Part shown: in pieces, positions 17,673 to 26,888 of the stretch | How positions within the stretch are numbered: position 1 is the first letter of the stretch | Layout: every line of letters starts with the position of its first letter | From: Actinocatenispora rupis | GTDB lineage: Bacteria; Actinomycetota; Actinomycetes; Mycobacteriales; Micromonosporaceae | Direction of reading: 5' to 3' | Assembly (NCBI RefSeq): GCF_016861975.1 | Contig: NZ_BOMB01000004.1 | Coordinates: 244,388 to 308,387 of the forward strand | DNA: 64,000 nt | Notes under the pieces: generated by a model | The model's database searches: none | What the model was told of the DNA's origin: nothing | Seen by the model: the letters and a program-made list of their open reading frames with translations, nothing else | Position numbers and translations under genes: made by a program

Positions 17673-18497
17673 TCAGCGGAGCGGTCCTTGCCGAGCGGGC
17701 GGCGCCGGGGCACGGCGGGACGGACCCGCGACCTCCGGCGCGGACGCCGCCGCCATCGCCGTACTGAGCCGGTTTCCGGCCGCGCGCACGGCGGACTCGA
17801 CACGGGCCGTCGGTGTCGTGGTCGGCACCACCACCCCGATCGCGGCGATGACACCGAGCTCGGGATGGCGCACCGGTGCGGCGACGGAAACCGCCCCCAG
17901 CCGCAGTTCCTCGTGGACCCGCGCGATGCCGCCCGTACGGATCCGTTCGAGGTGACGGGACAGGCGGGCGGCCGAGTCGACGGTGAACGCGGTGAAGCGG
18001 GTGAAGCCGCCCGACGACACCTCCCGCAGCACCGTGCCCGGTGCGTGCGCCAGCAGGACCCGGCCAACCCCGGTCGCGTACAAGGGGACGCGGGTGTCGA
18101 GCCGACGGTGGCCGGGACGTACGGTCGGGGCGCAGATCTGGTCGACGATCAGCGCCTCGGTTCCTTCCCGGACCGCGAGTTCGGCCGCCCCGCCGAGCTT
18201 TCCGGCCAGCTCGTGCAGGAAGGGCCGCGCCAGGTCCCGCTGGCGGCGCAGACACGGCGACAGCGAGCCCAGGGCCCAGATGTGCTCACCGAGCCGGTAC
18301 GAACCGTCCGCGAGCCGGGCCAGGCCGCCCCACGCCACGAGTTCGCGGACCATGCGCAGGGCCGTCGGCATCGGCAGACCGGTCCGGCCGGCGATGTCGG
18401 TCAGCCGCAACGAACCTTCCGCCCCCACGAAGGCGTCCAACACCAGGAAGATCCTGCCCGCCACGCTGCTTCCGGTACCCACGTTGTTCTGCGCCAC
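17673..18497 (-). CDS. IclR-family regulator
   Basis: About 274 aa. The winged helix is LTDIAGRTGLPMPTALRMVREL (residues about 25-46), followed by a GAF-like effector domain with GVGRVLLAHAPGTVL and a conserved late segment GVIAAIGVVVP. GTG 18497 is chosen because AAGGA lies 7 bases upstream; ATG 18536 would add 13 residues. No obvious target operon adjoins: the downstream neighbour is the hydrolase pair on the same strand and the upstream one a flavin reductase. The C-terminal tail is proline-rich and basic. Confidence 0.88.
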   Translation of the reverse strand: MAQNNVGTGSSVAGRIFLVLDAFVGAEGSLRLTDIAGRTGLPMPTALRMVRELVAWGGLARLADGSYRLGEHIWALGSLSPCLRRQRDLARPFLHELAGKLGGAAELAVREGTEALIVDQICAPTVRPGHRRLDTRVPLYATGVGRVLLAHAPGTVLREVSSGGFTRFTAFTVDSAARLSRHLERIRTGGIARVHEELRLGAVSVAAPVRHPELGVIAAIGVVVPTTTPTARVESAVRAAGNRLSTAMAAASAPEVAGPSRRAPAPPARQGPLR

Positions 18498-18728
18498 CCG
18501 ACCATCCTTCGTCGGATCGCGCGTACCGTCCACCATCCCGGTCACGCGATCAAGCTCGGCGCCAGTGGCGAGGCGCATTCGGGCCGGCGCCGTCAGCCAG
18601 AACCGTTGCGTCATCGGACATCTCGACCCGTTGCAGCCGCGTGCTGCCGGCTCCCCGACTCTGCAGGCCCAGGGCCCCGGCACATCGGCACGCTCGATGT
18701 CGTCGCACCGAGCGCCGGGGCCGCGCTG

Positions 18729-19289
18729 CTACGCGGCCTTTCGCAGCGGCTCCAGCGCTCCGGTCCACGCCTCGACCTCACCGAGCAGGTCGCTCAGCAG
18801 CGATTCCTGGTGCGGCTCGGGAGCGAGCGTGGTGAACTCGCGGAAGTCGTGGTGGAAGCTCAACGGTACGTGGGCGCGTACGGTCGCGAGCCGTAGTTCG
18901 GCGGCGATCTGCCGCAGTTGCTCGGCCGCTCGTGCGCCGCCCGTGACGCCGTAGCTCACGATCCCGGCGGCCTTGTCGTTCCATTCCCTGTACAGGTAGT
19001 CGATGGCGTTCTTCAACACCCCGGGGATGCCGTGGTTGTACTCCGGTGTCACGAACACGAACCCGTCCAGGGCCGCGATGCGCGTGGACCACCGCTGGGT
19101 GTGCTCGTGGGCGTACTGCCCGGCGGAGGCCGGCACGGGTTCGTCCAGGTGCGGGAGCCCGACCTCGGCGAGGTCGACCAGTTCGTAGCGGGACTCGCGT
19201 CCCTGCGCGCGGTCGAGTACCCAGTGGGCGACCTGCTCGCTGTAGCGCCCCGGCCGGGTGCTGCCGACGATGATGCCGATTGTGCTCAC
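18729..19289 (-). CDS. NADPH-dependent FMN reductase / quinone reductase
   Basis: 186-aa flavodoxin-fold protein. IGIIVGSTRPGRYSEQVA (residues about 4-21) is the FMN phosphate loop and FVFVTPEYNHGIPGVLKNAIDYL (about 75-97) is the hallmark of the azoreductase/NADPH-FMN-reductase group. GTG 19289 is preceded by GAAGGAAACGCC. It is divergent from an HxlR regulator at 19470, with a strong palindrome between them, so regulation by that repressor in response to electrophiles or quinones is likely. Confidence 0.93.
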   Translation of the reverse strand: MSTIGIIVGSTRPGRYSEQVAHWVLDRAQGRESRYELVDLAEVGLPHLDEPVPASAGQYAHEHTQRWSTRIAALDGFVFVTPEYNHGIPGVLKNAIDYLYREWNDKAAGIVSYGVTGGARAAEQLRQIAAELRLATVRAHVPLSFHHDFREFTTLAPEPHQESLLSDLLGEVEAWTGALEPLRKAA

Positions 19290-19384
19290 GGCGTTTCCTT
19301 CCATGGGGGTTGTGGAGAGGGCCTGTCCTGGCCCTTCTGCCACCGCCAACGTGGTCGCGCCGCGGCGTCTTCCGCTCCCGCATC

Positions 19385-19402
19385 ACGCACTTTTAAGTGC
19401 GT
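19385..19402. promoter_or_regulatory. Palindromic operator between FMN reductase and HxlR gene
   Basis: ACGCACTT, two bases (TT), then AAGTGCGT: perfect 8-bp inverted arms in the divergent intergenic region. HxlR-family repressors typically bind such short palindromes. Confidence 0.7.
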
Positions 19403-19469
19403 CGGTTACCTTCGCGTCCCGTCGATCTCGTGGCCACGGAACCCCGCACCGGCCGGCGATACTGGGACC

Positions 19470-19823
19470 ATGACCGACGCGGCCGAACGAGTACCACGAT
19501 GCGCCGACGCGCGCAGCCGGGAACGTACGCGCCTGATCCTGCGGCGGATCGGCGACAAGTGGTCGATGCTCGTCATGACGCGGCTCATGGACGGTCCGCG
19601 CCGTTTCACGGCTGTACTGCACAGCGTCGACGGGATCTCACACCGGATGCTCACACACACCCTACGAACCCTTGAGCAGGACGGCCTCGTCTCGCGGACC
19701 GCGTACGCCGAGGTACCTCCCCGCGTCGAGTACGCACTGACGCCCGACGGATCGTGGCTGCTGACGGTACTCACCGACCTCGCCGCCTGGGTCGAGGAGC
19801 GCGACGAGAGCGCGTCGTCGTAA
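19470..19823 (+). CDS. HxlR-family regulator
   Basis: 117-aa winged-helix regulator: IGDKWSMLVMTRLMDGPRRF, then SVDGISHRMLTHTLRTLEQDGLV and VPPRVEYALTPDG, the complete HxlR pattern. A single cysteine (RCADAR, residue about 11) precedes the DNA-binding helices, in the position used for thiol or aldehyde sensing in relatives. ATG 19470 follows GGGACC, a weak site. Probable repressor of the divergent flavin reductase. Confidence 0.9.
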   Translation: MTDAAERVPRCADARSRERTRLILRRIGDKWSMLVMTRLMDGPRRFTAVLHSVDGISHRMLTHTLRTLEQDGLVSRTAYAEVPPRVEYALTPDGSWLLTVLTDLAAWVEERDESASS

Positions 19824-19957
19824 TCGTCCGCTGGCACGGTCGGCCACCGCATCAACGGCCGCGTTGCCCGGGACACACTGCGCGGCGGCCGCATCGCGAT
19901 CACCACCGCGCCGTCCCACGACGCCGCATGCCAGGCCGACTGCGCCACTCGCGAGCG

Positions 19958-20560
19958 TCACGGGTACAGGTTGGCCGCGTGGCGCATGGCGGCTTCGGCG
20001 CGTGCCGCGGCCGACGGGTCGGCGAGCAGTTGGATCTCCTGGTTGGCTGCCATGGCCAGTCCGATCAGGGTGGTGGCCACCTCGTCCGGCGGCCGGTGCG
20101 GGCCGGGCGTCTCGGCCTGCGCGGCCGCGATCTCGTCCGCCAGTCGGTGACGCGAAGCGGTGATCGTGGCACGGAGGTGATCGCGCAGCGCACCGGGCCG
20201 ACCGTCGAGCTCGGTCGAGGCCGCGGTGAAGAAGCAGCCACCCGGGAAGGGACAGTCGGCCAGGTAGCGCACCCAGGCGGAGATCAGCCGAGCGAGGCGC
20301 TTCCGACCCGCCGGTACGTCGGCCAGCGGCTCGATCACCGCGGCCCGGAACACCGCACCAGCCTCGTCGAGCGCGGCGCGGAGCAGAGCCTCCCGGGAAC
20401 CGAACGGGCCGACCAGCCCGGCCTTGCTCATCCCGAGTCGCTGGGCAAGTACGCCGATGGTCAGGCCCTCAAGGCCGAGGCGGGAGGCATCGTCGACGGC
20501 CGCCCGGACGATGCGCGCGCGGGTCCGCTCCGCTTCCGCGGCCGAGTTGCGGGGTGACAT
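19958..20560 (-). CDS. TetR-family repressor
   Basis: 200 aa. The N-terminal HTH reads LEGLTIGVLAQRLGMSKAGL then VGPFGSREALL, where the usual Y-x-H-F before the loop is G-P-F. The ligand domain contains CPFPGGCFF near residue 115, typical of the TetR_C_6/YxaF-like group. Divergent from the mycothiol-dependent DinB-like gene at 20634, with an inverted repeat between them. Likely autorepressor controlling that enzyme. Confidence 0.9.
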   Translation of the reverse strand: MSPRNSAAEAERTRARIVRAAVDDASRLGLEGLTIGVLAQRLGMSKAGLVGPFGSREALLRAALDEAGAVFRAAVIEPLADVPAGRKRLARLISAWVRYLADCPFPGGCFFTAASTELDGRPGALRDHLRATITASRHRLADEIAAAQAETPGPHRPPDEVATTLIGLAMAANQEIQLLADPSAAARAEAAMRHAANLYP

Positions 20561-20568
20561 GCCCGCAG

Positions 20569-20592
20569 AATAGCGTACGACCGTCCGCTATT
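20569..20592. promoter_or_regulatory. TetR operator candidate
   Basis: AATAGCG and CGCTATT form perfect 7-bp arms around a 10-base centre that itself holds partial symmetry (TACG..CGTC). It lies 9 bases upstream of the TetR start at 20560 and 42 bases before the divergent gene start. Confidence 0.7.
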
Positions 20593-20633
20593 GTGATGTC
20601 TGTCCGCGACCGTCGACGAAAGTTGGCCCAGCC

Positions 20634-21191
20634 GTGACCGATCTTCTCCGCCTCGATGCGACCGCTCTCGTCCTGCTGGGACACGACGTGGCTCTGATCC
20701 CCGACACCGCGCTGGCGAACCCCACGCCGTGTGCCGGCTGGACGGTGGCAGACCTGCTCCGACACATGAACGAACGGCACGAGGCAGCGATCCGTACCCT
20801 GTTGCCGCCACTCGACAGCCCCGCGGAGGATCCACGCGACGACTTTCCCCTCATCGCCACCCGGTGGGTCACCGCGGTGGCCGCCGCCGGCCCGACGCTG
20901 CACCTGCCCGGACGTGGCCCCACCTCGACCGACTGGCTCCTCGGCGTACACCTGGTCGACATGCTCGTACACCGGTGGGACCTCGCTCAAGCGACCGACA
21001 CAGCCATGGCCGTACCGGCCGGGTTGCTCGATGCGGCGTTGCCCCTCGCCCAGGCCAACACCGGCGGTCCACTGACCGGGCCGGGCCGCGCCTACGGTCC
21101 ACGCGTCGACAGCGGGCCGACCGCTCCGGTACTGGACCAGATCGTCGCCCTGCTCGGCCGCGACCCACACTGGTCCGCCAACCGCACCTGA
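20634..21191 (+). CDS. Maleylpyruvate-isomerase/DinB-fold mycothiol-dependent protein (TIGR03086-like)
   Basis: 185 aa. PTPCAGWTVADLLRHMNERH is the landmark of the actinobacterial mycothiol-dependent maleylpyruvate isomerase family, with the metal histidines in LLRHMNERH and in DMLVHRWDLA near residue 118. These four-helix-bundle enzymes use mycothiol as cofactor or substrate. The GTG at 20634 is close to the TetR operator. The substrate is unknown, and the presence of the family supports an actinobacterial host. Confidence 0.88.
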   Translation: MTDLLRLDATALVLLGHDVALIPDTALANPTPCAGWTVADLLRHMNERHEAAIRTLLPPLDSPAEDPRDDFPLIATRWVTAVAAAGPTLHLPGRGPTSTDWLLGVHLVDMLVHRWDLAQATDTAMAVPAGLLDAALPLAQANTGGPLTGPGRAYGPRVDSGPTAPVLDQIVALLGRDPHWSANRT

Positions 21192-21436
21192 CACCGCCAG
21201 CATCCCCTGCTGTCGACGCCCCATCCCGGGGCGTTGGCCCGCACGCGGGATTCCGCCGGCCTCGCCGCGGGGCCGATCAGTCCGGCACCCATTCAGACCA
21301 CGATCGAGCCGCACATTGGCTCTGGTAAAGGGAAAGCGTTCGCGTCGGCGATGCCCCACGGTGGGCGTGGTTCTGCCGCTCCCCACCATGCCGCACCCCC
21401 TCACAGCACCAGCGGCCGGTACGGGCACGCCGGCGC

Positions 21437-21754
21437 TCAGCGCGGGGCGAGTACCGCGGCGAGCAGGCCGGGAAAGCGGGCCTCCATGTCGTCGTGTCGT
21501 ACGGTGACGATCCGCTTCCGGCCCTGCGCGACGGTGCGCGTCAGGCCGGCCTCGCGGAGGACGCGGTAGTGGTGGGAGATGGTCGGCGTACTCAGGTCGA
21601 GGTCGGTCTCGGCGACGACGGCCGAGCAGTCGACCGGTTCCGCGTTGCGGTAGAGCGCGGCCATCAGGGCGCGGCGGGCGGGGTCGGCGAGCGCGCTGAG
21701 TACGACGGTCAGGTCGAGGGAGTCGGCCGACGGCTCGGGCAGCGTGCGAGACAT
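21437..21754 (-). CDS. ArsR-family regulator
   Basis: 105 aa winged helix: LSALADPARRALMAALYRN followed by LDLSTPTISHHYRVLREAGL, the recognition helix. No metal-binding cysteine pair CxC is seen; the single cysteine is in VDCSAVV. It is divergent from an MFS exporter at 21812, a common repressor/efflux arrangement, so it probably senses an organic drug or oxidant rather than a metal. Confidence 0.9.
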   Translation of the reverse strand: MSRTLPEPSADSLDLTVVLSALADPARRALMAALYRNAEPVDCSAVVAETDLDLSTPTISHHYRVLREAGLTRTVAQGRKRIVTVRHDDMEARFPGLLAAVLAPR

Positions 21755-21775
21755 CGGTCACCTCCACCAAATTCT

Positions 21776-21804
21776 TTGACGCTCATCGAACGATAGCCTA
21801 GTCT
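21776..21804 (+). promoter_or_regulatory. Promoter of MFS exporter, leaderless start
   Basis: TTGACG (21776-21781), 17 bases, TAGTCT (21799-21804). The exporter GTG is at 21812, seven bases after the -10 box, so transcription probably begins at the start codon. TTTGACG and CATCGAA around the -35 form an imperfect inverted repeat that could be the ArsR site. Confidence 0.6.
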
Positions 21805-21811
21805 CCACCGC

Positions 21812-23017
21812 GTGACCATTCGACAAGCATCAAACGATCTGTCGACGGGGCGGTTGGCCGTGCTCGCCGTCGGCACGTTCGTACTCGGCGTGGACGGGTT
21901 CGTCCTGCCCGGCCTGTTGTCGCCGATCGCCGCGGACCTGTCGGTCAGCGTCGCCGCGGCCGGACAGCTCACCACCGCCTTCGCCGCCGCGTACGCGATC
22001 GGCTCGCCGCTCATCGCCACCGCCACGGGGCGCCTCGACCGGCGGGTCGTGATCGGCGCGGGCATGCTCGTCTTCCTGGCCGGCATGATCCTGCAGGCGG
22101 CCGGCCCCACGTACGGGATCGTCCTCGCGGGGCGCGTCGTGGCGGCGCTCGGGGCGGCGGGATTCCAGGCCAACGCCTTTGCCGTGGCCGGCGTACTGTC
22201 CCGGCCCGAACGCCGCGCGCGCTCGTTCGCCGTGATCGGCGCCGGTTCGAGCCTCGCCTCCGTACTCGGGGTGCCGTTCGGGCTGCTCATCGGCCAGTGG
22301 CTCGGCTGGCGCGGCACGATGTGGACGATCGTGGCGCTGGCCGGACTCGCCGCCGTACTCGCCTGGCTCGCCGTACCGCGGGTCACCCTTCCGGCCACGT
22401 CGCTGCGCAGTCGGGTCGGGGTCCTCACCAACCCCCGCATCCTGCTACTGCTCATGGTCAGCGCCCTCGTCCTCATGCCGATGTACCTCGTCACGTCGTA
22501 CGCCTCGGCGGTCGTCGGCACCAGCCGGACCACCGCCGACGCCGTCGTGATCGCGCTGCTCGCCTTCGGCGTCGGGTTCTTCACCGGCAACCGCATCGTC
22601 GGCCGGATCACCGACCGGGTCGGTCCGTTGCCGGCCCTCACCGCGGCACTGGCGGTCACGATCGGGGTCACCGCCGGCCTCGGCGCCGTCCAGCACTGGT
22701 ACGTGCCGACCCTCGCCATGCTGTTCGGCCTCGGCGTCGTCGGGTCCTTCCTGTTCATCCCCCAACAGAACCGCGTGTACGCAGCCGGCGGCGACGTCGC
22801 CGCCGTCGCGCTCGGCCTCAACGGCTCGATGATCTACGTGGGCGCCGCACTCGGCGCGGTACTCGGCGGCGTGGTCCTGTCGACCGCCGGAGCCCGGTGG
22901 CTCGCCCCAGCCGCCGCCGCCCTCACCGTCGCCGTACTGGCCGTCGCGTGGTCAACCGCCCCCGAACGCCGCGCCACCACCAGCCCAGCCAAGCAGATGA
23001 CGAGCACCGGCGCCTGA
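21812..23017 (+). CDS. MFS transporter, AraJ/drug-efflux type
   Basis: 401-aa major facilitator with about twelve hydrophobic helices. LAVGTFVLGVDGFVLPGLL (helix 1) and GRLDRRVVIGAGMLVF (loop 2-3 motif A region) resemble Bcr/AraJ-type efflux pumps. GVPFGLLIGQWLGWRGTM corresponds to the motif C/D region at helix 5. GTG 21812 has no Shine-Dalgarno, in line with a leaderless transcript. Divergent ArsR suggests substrate-induced export. Confidence 0.93.
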   Translation: MTIRQASNDLSTGRLAVLAVGTFVLGVDGFVLPGLLSPIAADLSVSVAAAGQLTTAFAAAYAIGSPLIATATGRLDRRVVIGAGMLVFLAGMILQAAGPTYGIVLAGRVVAALGAAGFQANAFAVAGVLSRPERRARSFAVIGAGSSLASVLGVPFGLLIGQWLGWRGTMWTIVALAGLAAVLAWLAVPRVTLPATSLRSRVGVLTNPRILLLLMVSALVLMPMYLVTSYASAVVGTSRTTADAVVIALLAFGVGFFTGNRIVGRITDRVGPLPALTAALAVTIGVTAGLGAVQHWYVPTLAMLFGLGVVGSFLFIPQQNRVYAAGGDVAAVALGLNGSMIYVGAALGAVLGGVVLSTAGARWLAPAAAALTVAVLAVAWSTAPERRATTSPAKQMTSTGA

Positions 23018-23128
23018 CCCGACGACCCGGTACGGCAACGGGAATCCGGCGCTGATCTCCCGTGGTGCCTGCTTGGTTGCAATGCGCGGCAGTCAAGAAC
23101 ACGAGCGCTGCCACGCCTTCGGAGGCGT

Positions 23129-23602
23129 TCAGTCGAGGTGCAGATGCATGTCGTAGTTGGGCAGGTTCTCGCCACGGATCCAGTTCTCGGCGTTGGTACG
23201 GTCGACCTCGAATCCGAAGCGTTCGAAGGCGGGGCGCGCCGTTCGGCTCGCATGGGTGCGGAGTCGGGACAGACCCAGTTCGCGGGACTTCTCGACCACG
23301 GCTGCGAGGAGGGTGCGGGCGATGCCGCGGCCGGCGGCGTCGGGGTGCACGAAGAGCATGTCGAGCAGGCCGTCGTCCGTCACATCGCTGAACCCGACGA
23401 CCCGTCGCTCGATCGTCGCGACGAACGTGTGAGCGGCCAACCGGCGCTCGTTCCACTCCATGAGATCGACCGAGGCCGGCGCCCACGCGGCGACCTGCTC
23501 CGGCGAGTAGTCACGAGAGGCGGTGTCGCGGACCGCCCGAAAGTACGCGGTCCACGTCGGCTCGGCGTCCTGCGGCTCGTACCCGCGCACGATGACGGTC
23601 AC
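23129..23602 (-). CDS. GNAT-family N-acetyltransferase
   Basis: 157 aa. The acetyl-CoA pyrophosphate motif is VHPDAAGRGIARTLLAAVV (residues about 86-104), preceded by GLLDMLFV and followed by ARPAFERFGFEVDRTN, the classic beta5-alpha4 end. Substrate cannot be told. It lies alone between the MFS gene and a divergent reductase-like gene. Confidence 0.9.
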   Translation of the reverse strand: MTVIVRGYEPQDAEPTWTAYFRAVRDTASRDYSPEQVAAWAPASVDLMEWNERRLAAHTFVATIERRVVGFSDVTDDGLLDMLFVHPDAAGRGIARTLLAAVVEKSRELGLSRLRTHASRTARPAFERFGFEVDRTNAENWIRGENLPNYDMHLHLD

Positions 23603-23746
23603 GGGATGACACGATATCCGTTGCGGTTACGACAGATCGCCGACCCGCTGGTGCGCGGCCGCCCGACCGCCGGTGAGTACGACCGTCCCCAGAATCGCGG
23701 CGGTGGTCTTGGGCCACGGGTGTTCGCCAGGGCGCCGGTATGGTGC

Positions 23747-24595
23747 ATGGCCATGGCTGATCGGCTCGTGGTCACTGGTGTCACCGGTCACCTCGGTGCC
23801 CGGGTGGCCCGGCGGGCAGCAGCTGCCGGCTGGTCGGTCGTGGGCACCTGCTTCCGCGCGGCATCCTCGACCGCGGTGCCGAGCGAACGGCTGGACATCC
23901 GCGACCGGGCCACGGTGCACGAGCTGCTCCGACGAGTGCGTCCCGACGTGGTGGTCCACACCGCCGCCGGACGGGACGACTGGCGGGTCATGGCCGACGG
24001 CGCCGCACATGTTGCCGTCGCGACCGTCGCGCTGGGGATCCGGCTGGTCCACGTGTCCAGCGACGCGGTCTTCTCCGGCCGGGACATCGACTACGACGAG
24101 TCCGCGCTGCCCGACCCGATCTACCCGTACGGAGCCGCGAAGGCCGCCGCCGAGACGGCGGTCGCGGCGATCGATCCCGCCGCCGCCATCGTCCGCACGT
24201 CGCTGATCGTGGGCGACGGCGGCGGGCAGCACGAGATCCTCACACGGGACCTGATCGCCGGCCGCGTCCAGGGCGCCTTGTTCACGGACCTGATTCGCAA
24301 GCCCGTACACGTCGACGATCTGTCGGATGCCCTCCTCGAACTGGCCGCCACCGACCACCGCGGTGTGCTCAACGTCGCCGGCGCCGATCCCATCAGCCGC
24401 TACGACCTCGGCGTACTGGTCGCGCAGCGGGAAGGGCTCGACCCGGTCCGGATACCAGCGGCGACGATCGCGGACTCGGGCACGCGCATGGCGGCCGACG
24501 TACGGCTGAGCACGAGGAGAGCCGTCTCGCTCCTGCGCACCCGGCTTCGGGGCGTGCACGACTTCATCGGCGGTCCGCACGCGCCACACCGGTAG
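23747..24595 (+). CDS. RmlD-like NAD-dependent sugar-nucleotide reductase/epimerase
   Basis: About 282 aa extended SDR. The dinucleotide loop is VTGVTGHLGARVA at residues 8-20, then a short nucleotide strand LDIRDRATV and VVVHTAA. The catalytic Y-G-A-A-K appears in YPYGAAKAAAE with VSSDAVFSG upstream, as in dTDP-4-dehydrorhamnose reductase relatives. The start is ambiguous: ATG 23747 or 23753, and neither has a good Shine-Dalgarno. No other sugar gene is adjacent, so the physiological substrate is open. Confidence 0.88.
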   Translation: MAMADRLVVTGVTGHLGARVARRAAAAGWSVVGTCFRAASSTAVPSERLDIRDRATVHELLRRVRPDVVVHTAAGRDDWRVMADGAAHVAVATVALGIRLVHVSSDAVFSGRDIDYDESALPDPIYPYGAAKAAAETAVAAIDPAAAIVRTSLIVGDGGGQHEILTRDLIAGRVQGALFTDLIRKPVHVDDLSDALLELAATDHRGVLNVAGADPISRYDLGVLVAQREGLDPVRIPAATIADSGTRMAADVRLSTRRAVSLLRTRLRGVHDFIGGPHAPHR

Positions 24596-24988
24596 ATCAG
24601 AGCCCCGCCGCCTCAAGCCCGAGGCGCTGCAAGGGATCGGTGAGCATCGAGGGGTGTGACGTGTGGGCCGAGCGGCTGCGCATCAGGGATCTGCGGGTCG
24701 CGGACCGTGACCGCACGGTCGATCCCGTGGACCGACGACGCCGTAGCCCGGCTCATGGACAGCTTCCTTCCGCGAACACACCGAACACTGGCCACGCCGC
24801 AGCGGGCATCGCCCCCGTCGGACGGCCCGGCAGTCCTGAAGCCTTCCCGCCGTGGATTGCCCGGAGCGGCACGACCCGCGAGTCTCCGGGCGCTGCACTC
24901 CGCACACCGCGGCGTCCACCGAGCCAACCCAGCGCAGCCGTACGGGACGGATAGCCTTTCACGGCGAGACAGGCTGGAGGGATGCGTG
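24596..24988. other. Intergenic, nothing recognised
   Basis: Short open frames exist on both strands but none shows a family motif or a good start. A possible -10 (TAGCCT) about 35 bases before the next gene is the only regulatory-looking element. Confidence 0.4.
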
Positions 24989-25267
24989 ATGTCGAACGAT
25001 CGCCGTGCCGCGGAGGACCAACGGCGCGCCTACGTGATCGGCAGCGTCCTGCTCGTCGTCGTGTTCGTCGCCACCCTGCTCATCGCCCACCATCGCGCCG
25101 GCGCGATCACCTGGTACACAGTGCTGCTCGGCATCTCCCACGGCTTCATGTACTTCCTCGTCGGCTTCGCCGCCGGACACCGCTCGATCCTCGGCGTCCT
25201 CCTCTTCGGCGTACCGGCCGGCATCATCACGTACGCGATCCTCACGACCACCGGACGGCTCACCTGA
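24989..25267 (+). CDS. Small membrane protein, 92 aa
   Basis: A charged N-terminus (SNDRRAAEDQRRAY) precedes three hydrophobic helices at about residues 16-35, 42-62 and 67-85. ATG 24989 is preceded by GGAGGGATGCGTG, a clear ribosome site. No known family is recognised and no neighbour suggests a role. Confidence 0.75.
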   Translation: MSNDRRAAEDQRRAYVIGSVLLVVVFVATLLIAHHRAGAITWYTVLLGISHGFMYFLVGFAAGHRSILGVLLFGVPAGIITYAILTTTGRLT

Positions 25268-25834
25268 TCCTGCGCCCGCCGTACATGGGTCACCTCGTTG
25301 GCTGTCCAGCACCGGCCGGAACAGCTGTCGACGGCGTCGCTGCAACGCCGTTCGATGCCAAGGTGGGTCAGTCCTCGGCGTGGCCGGCGCCGCCCGGTTG
25401 GTCGGCCGCGGCTGGGGAAGTCCCGCTGTTCGCAGGATCTGGATGACCGCGGCGGCCTTCTGCGTGTTGTACGCCGACATCGACCAGGGATGGTCGGCAG
25501 CGGCGCGCCGCTGCTCGGCCTGAGAGACGTCCGCGTGGATGCGCCGACCGAGCGTCGAGAGGGTTGGCCGTCGACCAGGTACGCGACAGGGAGTTCCTGA
25601 TGGTCGACGGCCCTGCCGACAGCACACCCGCGACCGGGCGCGTTCCTCCTCATCCGCGTCCAGGACGCGACCGTCGAGATTCGCTACGGTGCCCGCAACA
25701 CCCACGGCGCGGAAGTCTCGACCTCATCGCACGGATGACCACCCTGCACGGCACGTATGCTGCCGCCCGGGCGGTCATGACCCCCTCTCGCCAGCGCCTG
25801 ACCCGGCTCGACATCGTGAGCGGCGCAGTTTGGA
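25268..25834. other. Gene-poor stretch, probably decayed coding DNA
   Basis: About 570 bases. Frames on both strands are open for up to 100 codons but shift, carry no recognisable motif and lack ribosome sites. It reads like decayed coding sequence, but I cannot name the parent gene. No inverted-repeat ends typical of an IS are visible. Confidence 0.35.
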
Positions 25835-26668
25835 GTGACAGTGTTCGGGGCCAACGTGGTCTGGGCCAACGCGACGTCGTTGCCCGCTGGGTTGTTGGCG
25901 CTGCGCGGCGGTGGCGGACCGCCGGTCGGCCTCGTCGCCGCCGGGTTCGGCGTGTTCGTCGTCATCGTGGTGGCGATCATCGCAGCGGGAGTGCGCGACC
26001 GTCGCCGCCGATGGCGCGCTGCTGCGGCAAAGGTCGCGTGGTGCACCGAGGCCCTGTACGGCTGGAGTACGGCCCGCGGCTGGCGGTTCCACCCGGGCGA
26101 GGCGACCGCGCCATGGCGTGACAGGTTGGCGGTCGGCAACCGCGGCTTCACCGTGCACTGCTCCGCCAGTTACCGTTCCCCCGAACTGGCGGCGACCGTG
26201 GCGATCTGCTCCTACCAGGTGCAGGGCACCCGCATCGTCCCCGACCAGAGCGGCGGTACCCAGCGCAGCGGCAGCGTCAAGGTCCCGGTCTGGCTCACGG
26301 TGGTCATCCTCCACCTTCCCGGCGCCTGGCCCAACCTGCATGTCCGTCGGCACGAGCCGTTGGTCGACGACGGTCGGTGGCTGCCGGCGCGGTTCGGCGA
26401 GCTGCCCTCACCGGCGCCCATCCGCCCCGTACTCAGCGGTCACCCGGCCTTCGACGCCCAGGTCCGGGCCGGTTCCCCCGCTCCTGAGGCGGCTCGGACG
26501 CTGCTCACCCGTCCCATCATCGACGCGCACCTGAACCGCCAGCTGGATACCTGGAGCCTGTGCGACAACGACCTGACTCTTGCCACCGAACGGACCTTCG
26601 AGCCGTACGCCCTCGATCGCGATGTCCACCTCGCACGGTGGCTGTCCGCGGCTCTGCGACGGCCCTGA
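25835..26668 (+). CDS. Hypothetical membrane-anchored protein, 277 aa
   Basis: One hydrophobic helix (VGLVAAGFGVFVVIVVAIIA, about residues 31-50) is followed by arginine-rich stop-transfer sequence and a soluble domain of about 220 residues. Two short hydrophobic N-terminal stretches could be signal-like. GTG 25835 follows TTTGGA. The soluble part has no motif I recognise. Function unknown. Confidence 0.75.
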   Translation: MTVFGANVVWANATSLPAGLLALRGGGGPPVGLVAAGFGVFVVIVVAIIAAGVRDRRRRWRAAAAKVAWCTEALYGWSTARGWRFHPGEATAPWRDRLAVGNRGFTVHCSASYRSPELAATVAICSYQVQGTRIVPDQSGGTQRSGSVKVPVWLTVVILHLPGAWPNLHVRRHEPLVDDGRWLPARFGELPSPAPIRPVLSGHPAFDAQVRAGSPAPEAARTLLTRPIIDAHLNRQLDTWSLCDNDLTLATERTFEPYALDRDVHLARWLSAALRRP

Positions 26669-26888
26669 CCGCAGTTCCCGGAAGGGCCGCGGCCGACACA
26701 GGTGATGGGCCGCGGCGCTCGGCAGCGCGGCACCCTGCCGTTGGCCGGCGGCGTTCCGTGCCCGGACCCGGAAGTACGGTCTCGACGCCGCCCGGACGCA
26801 AGGCGCCCAGGAGTGGGTACCAAGCTGGTCGGCGCGCACCTGCCGGTTGCCGGGTCTGCTTGACGACTCCGGTACTGCGATCAGGTCG

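Noticed and set aside
17562..18896. A 444-codon plus-strand frame opposite the IclR and FMN reductase genes
   Set aside because: Composition is that of a shadow frame and the opposite strand carries clear family motifs.
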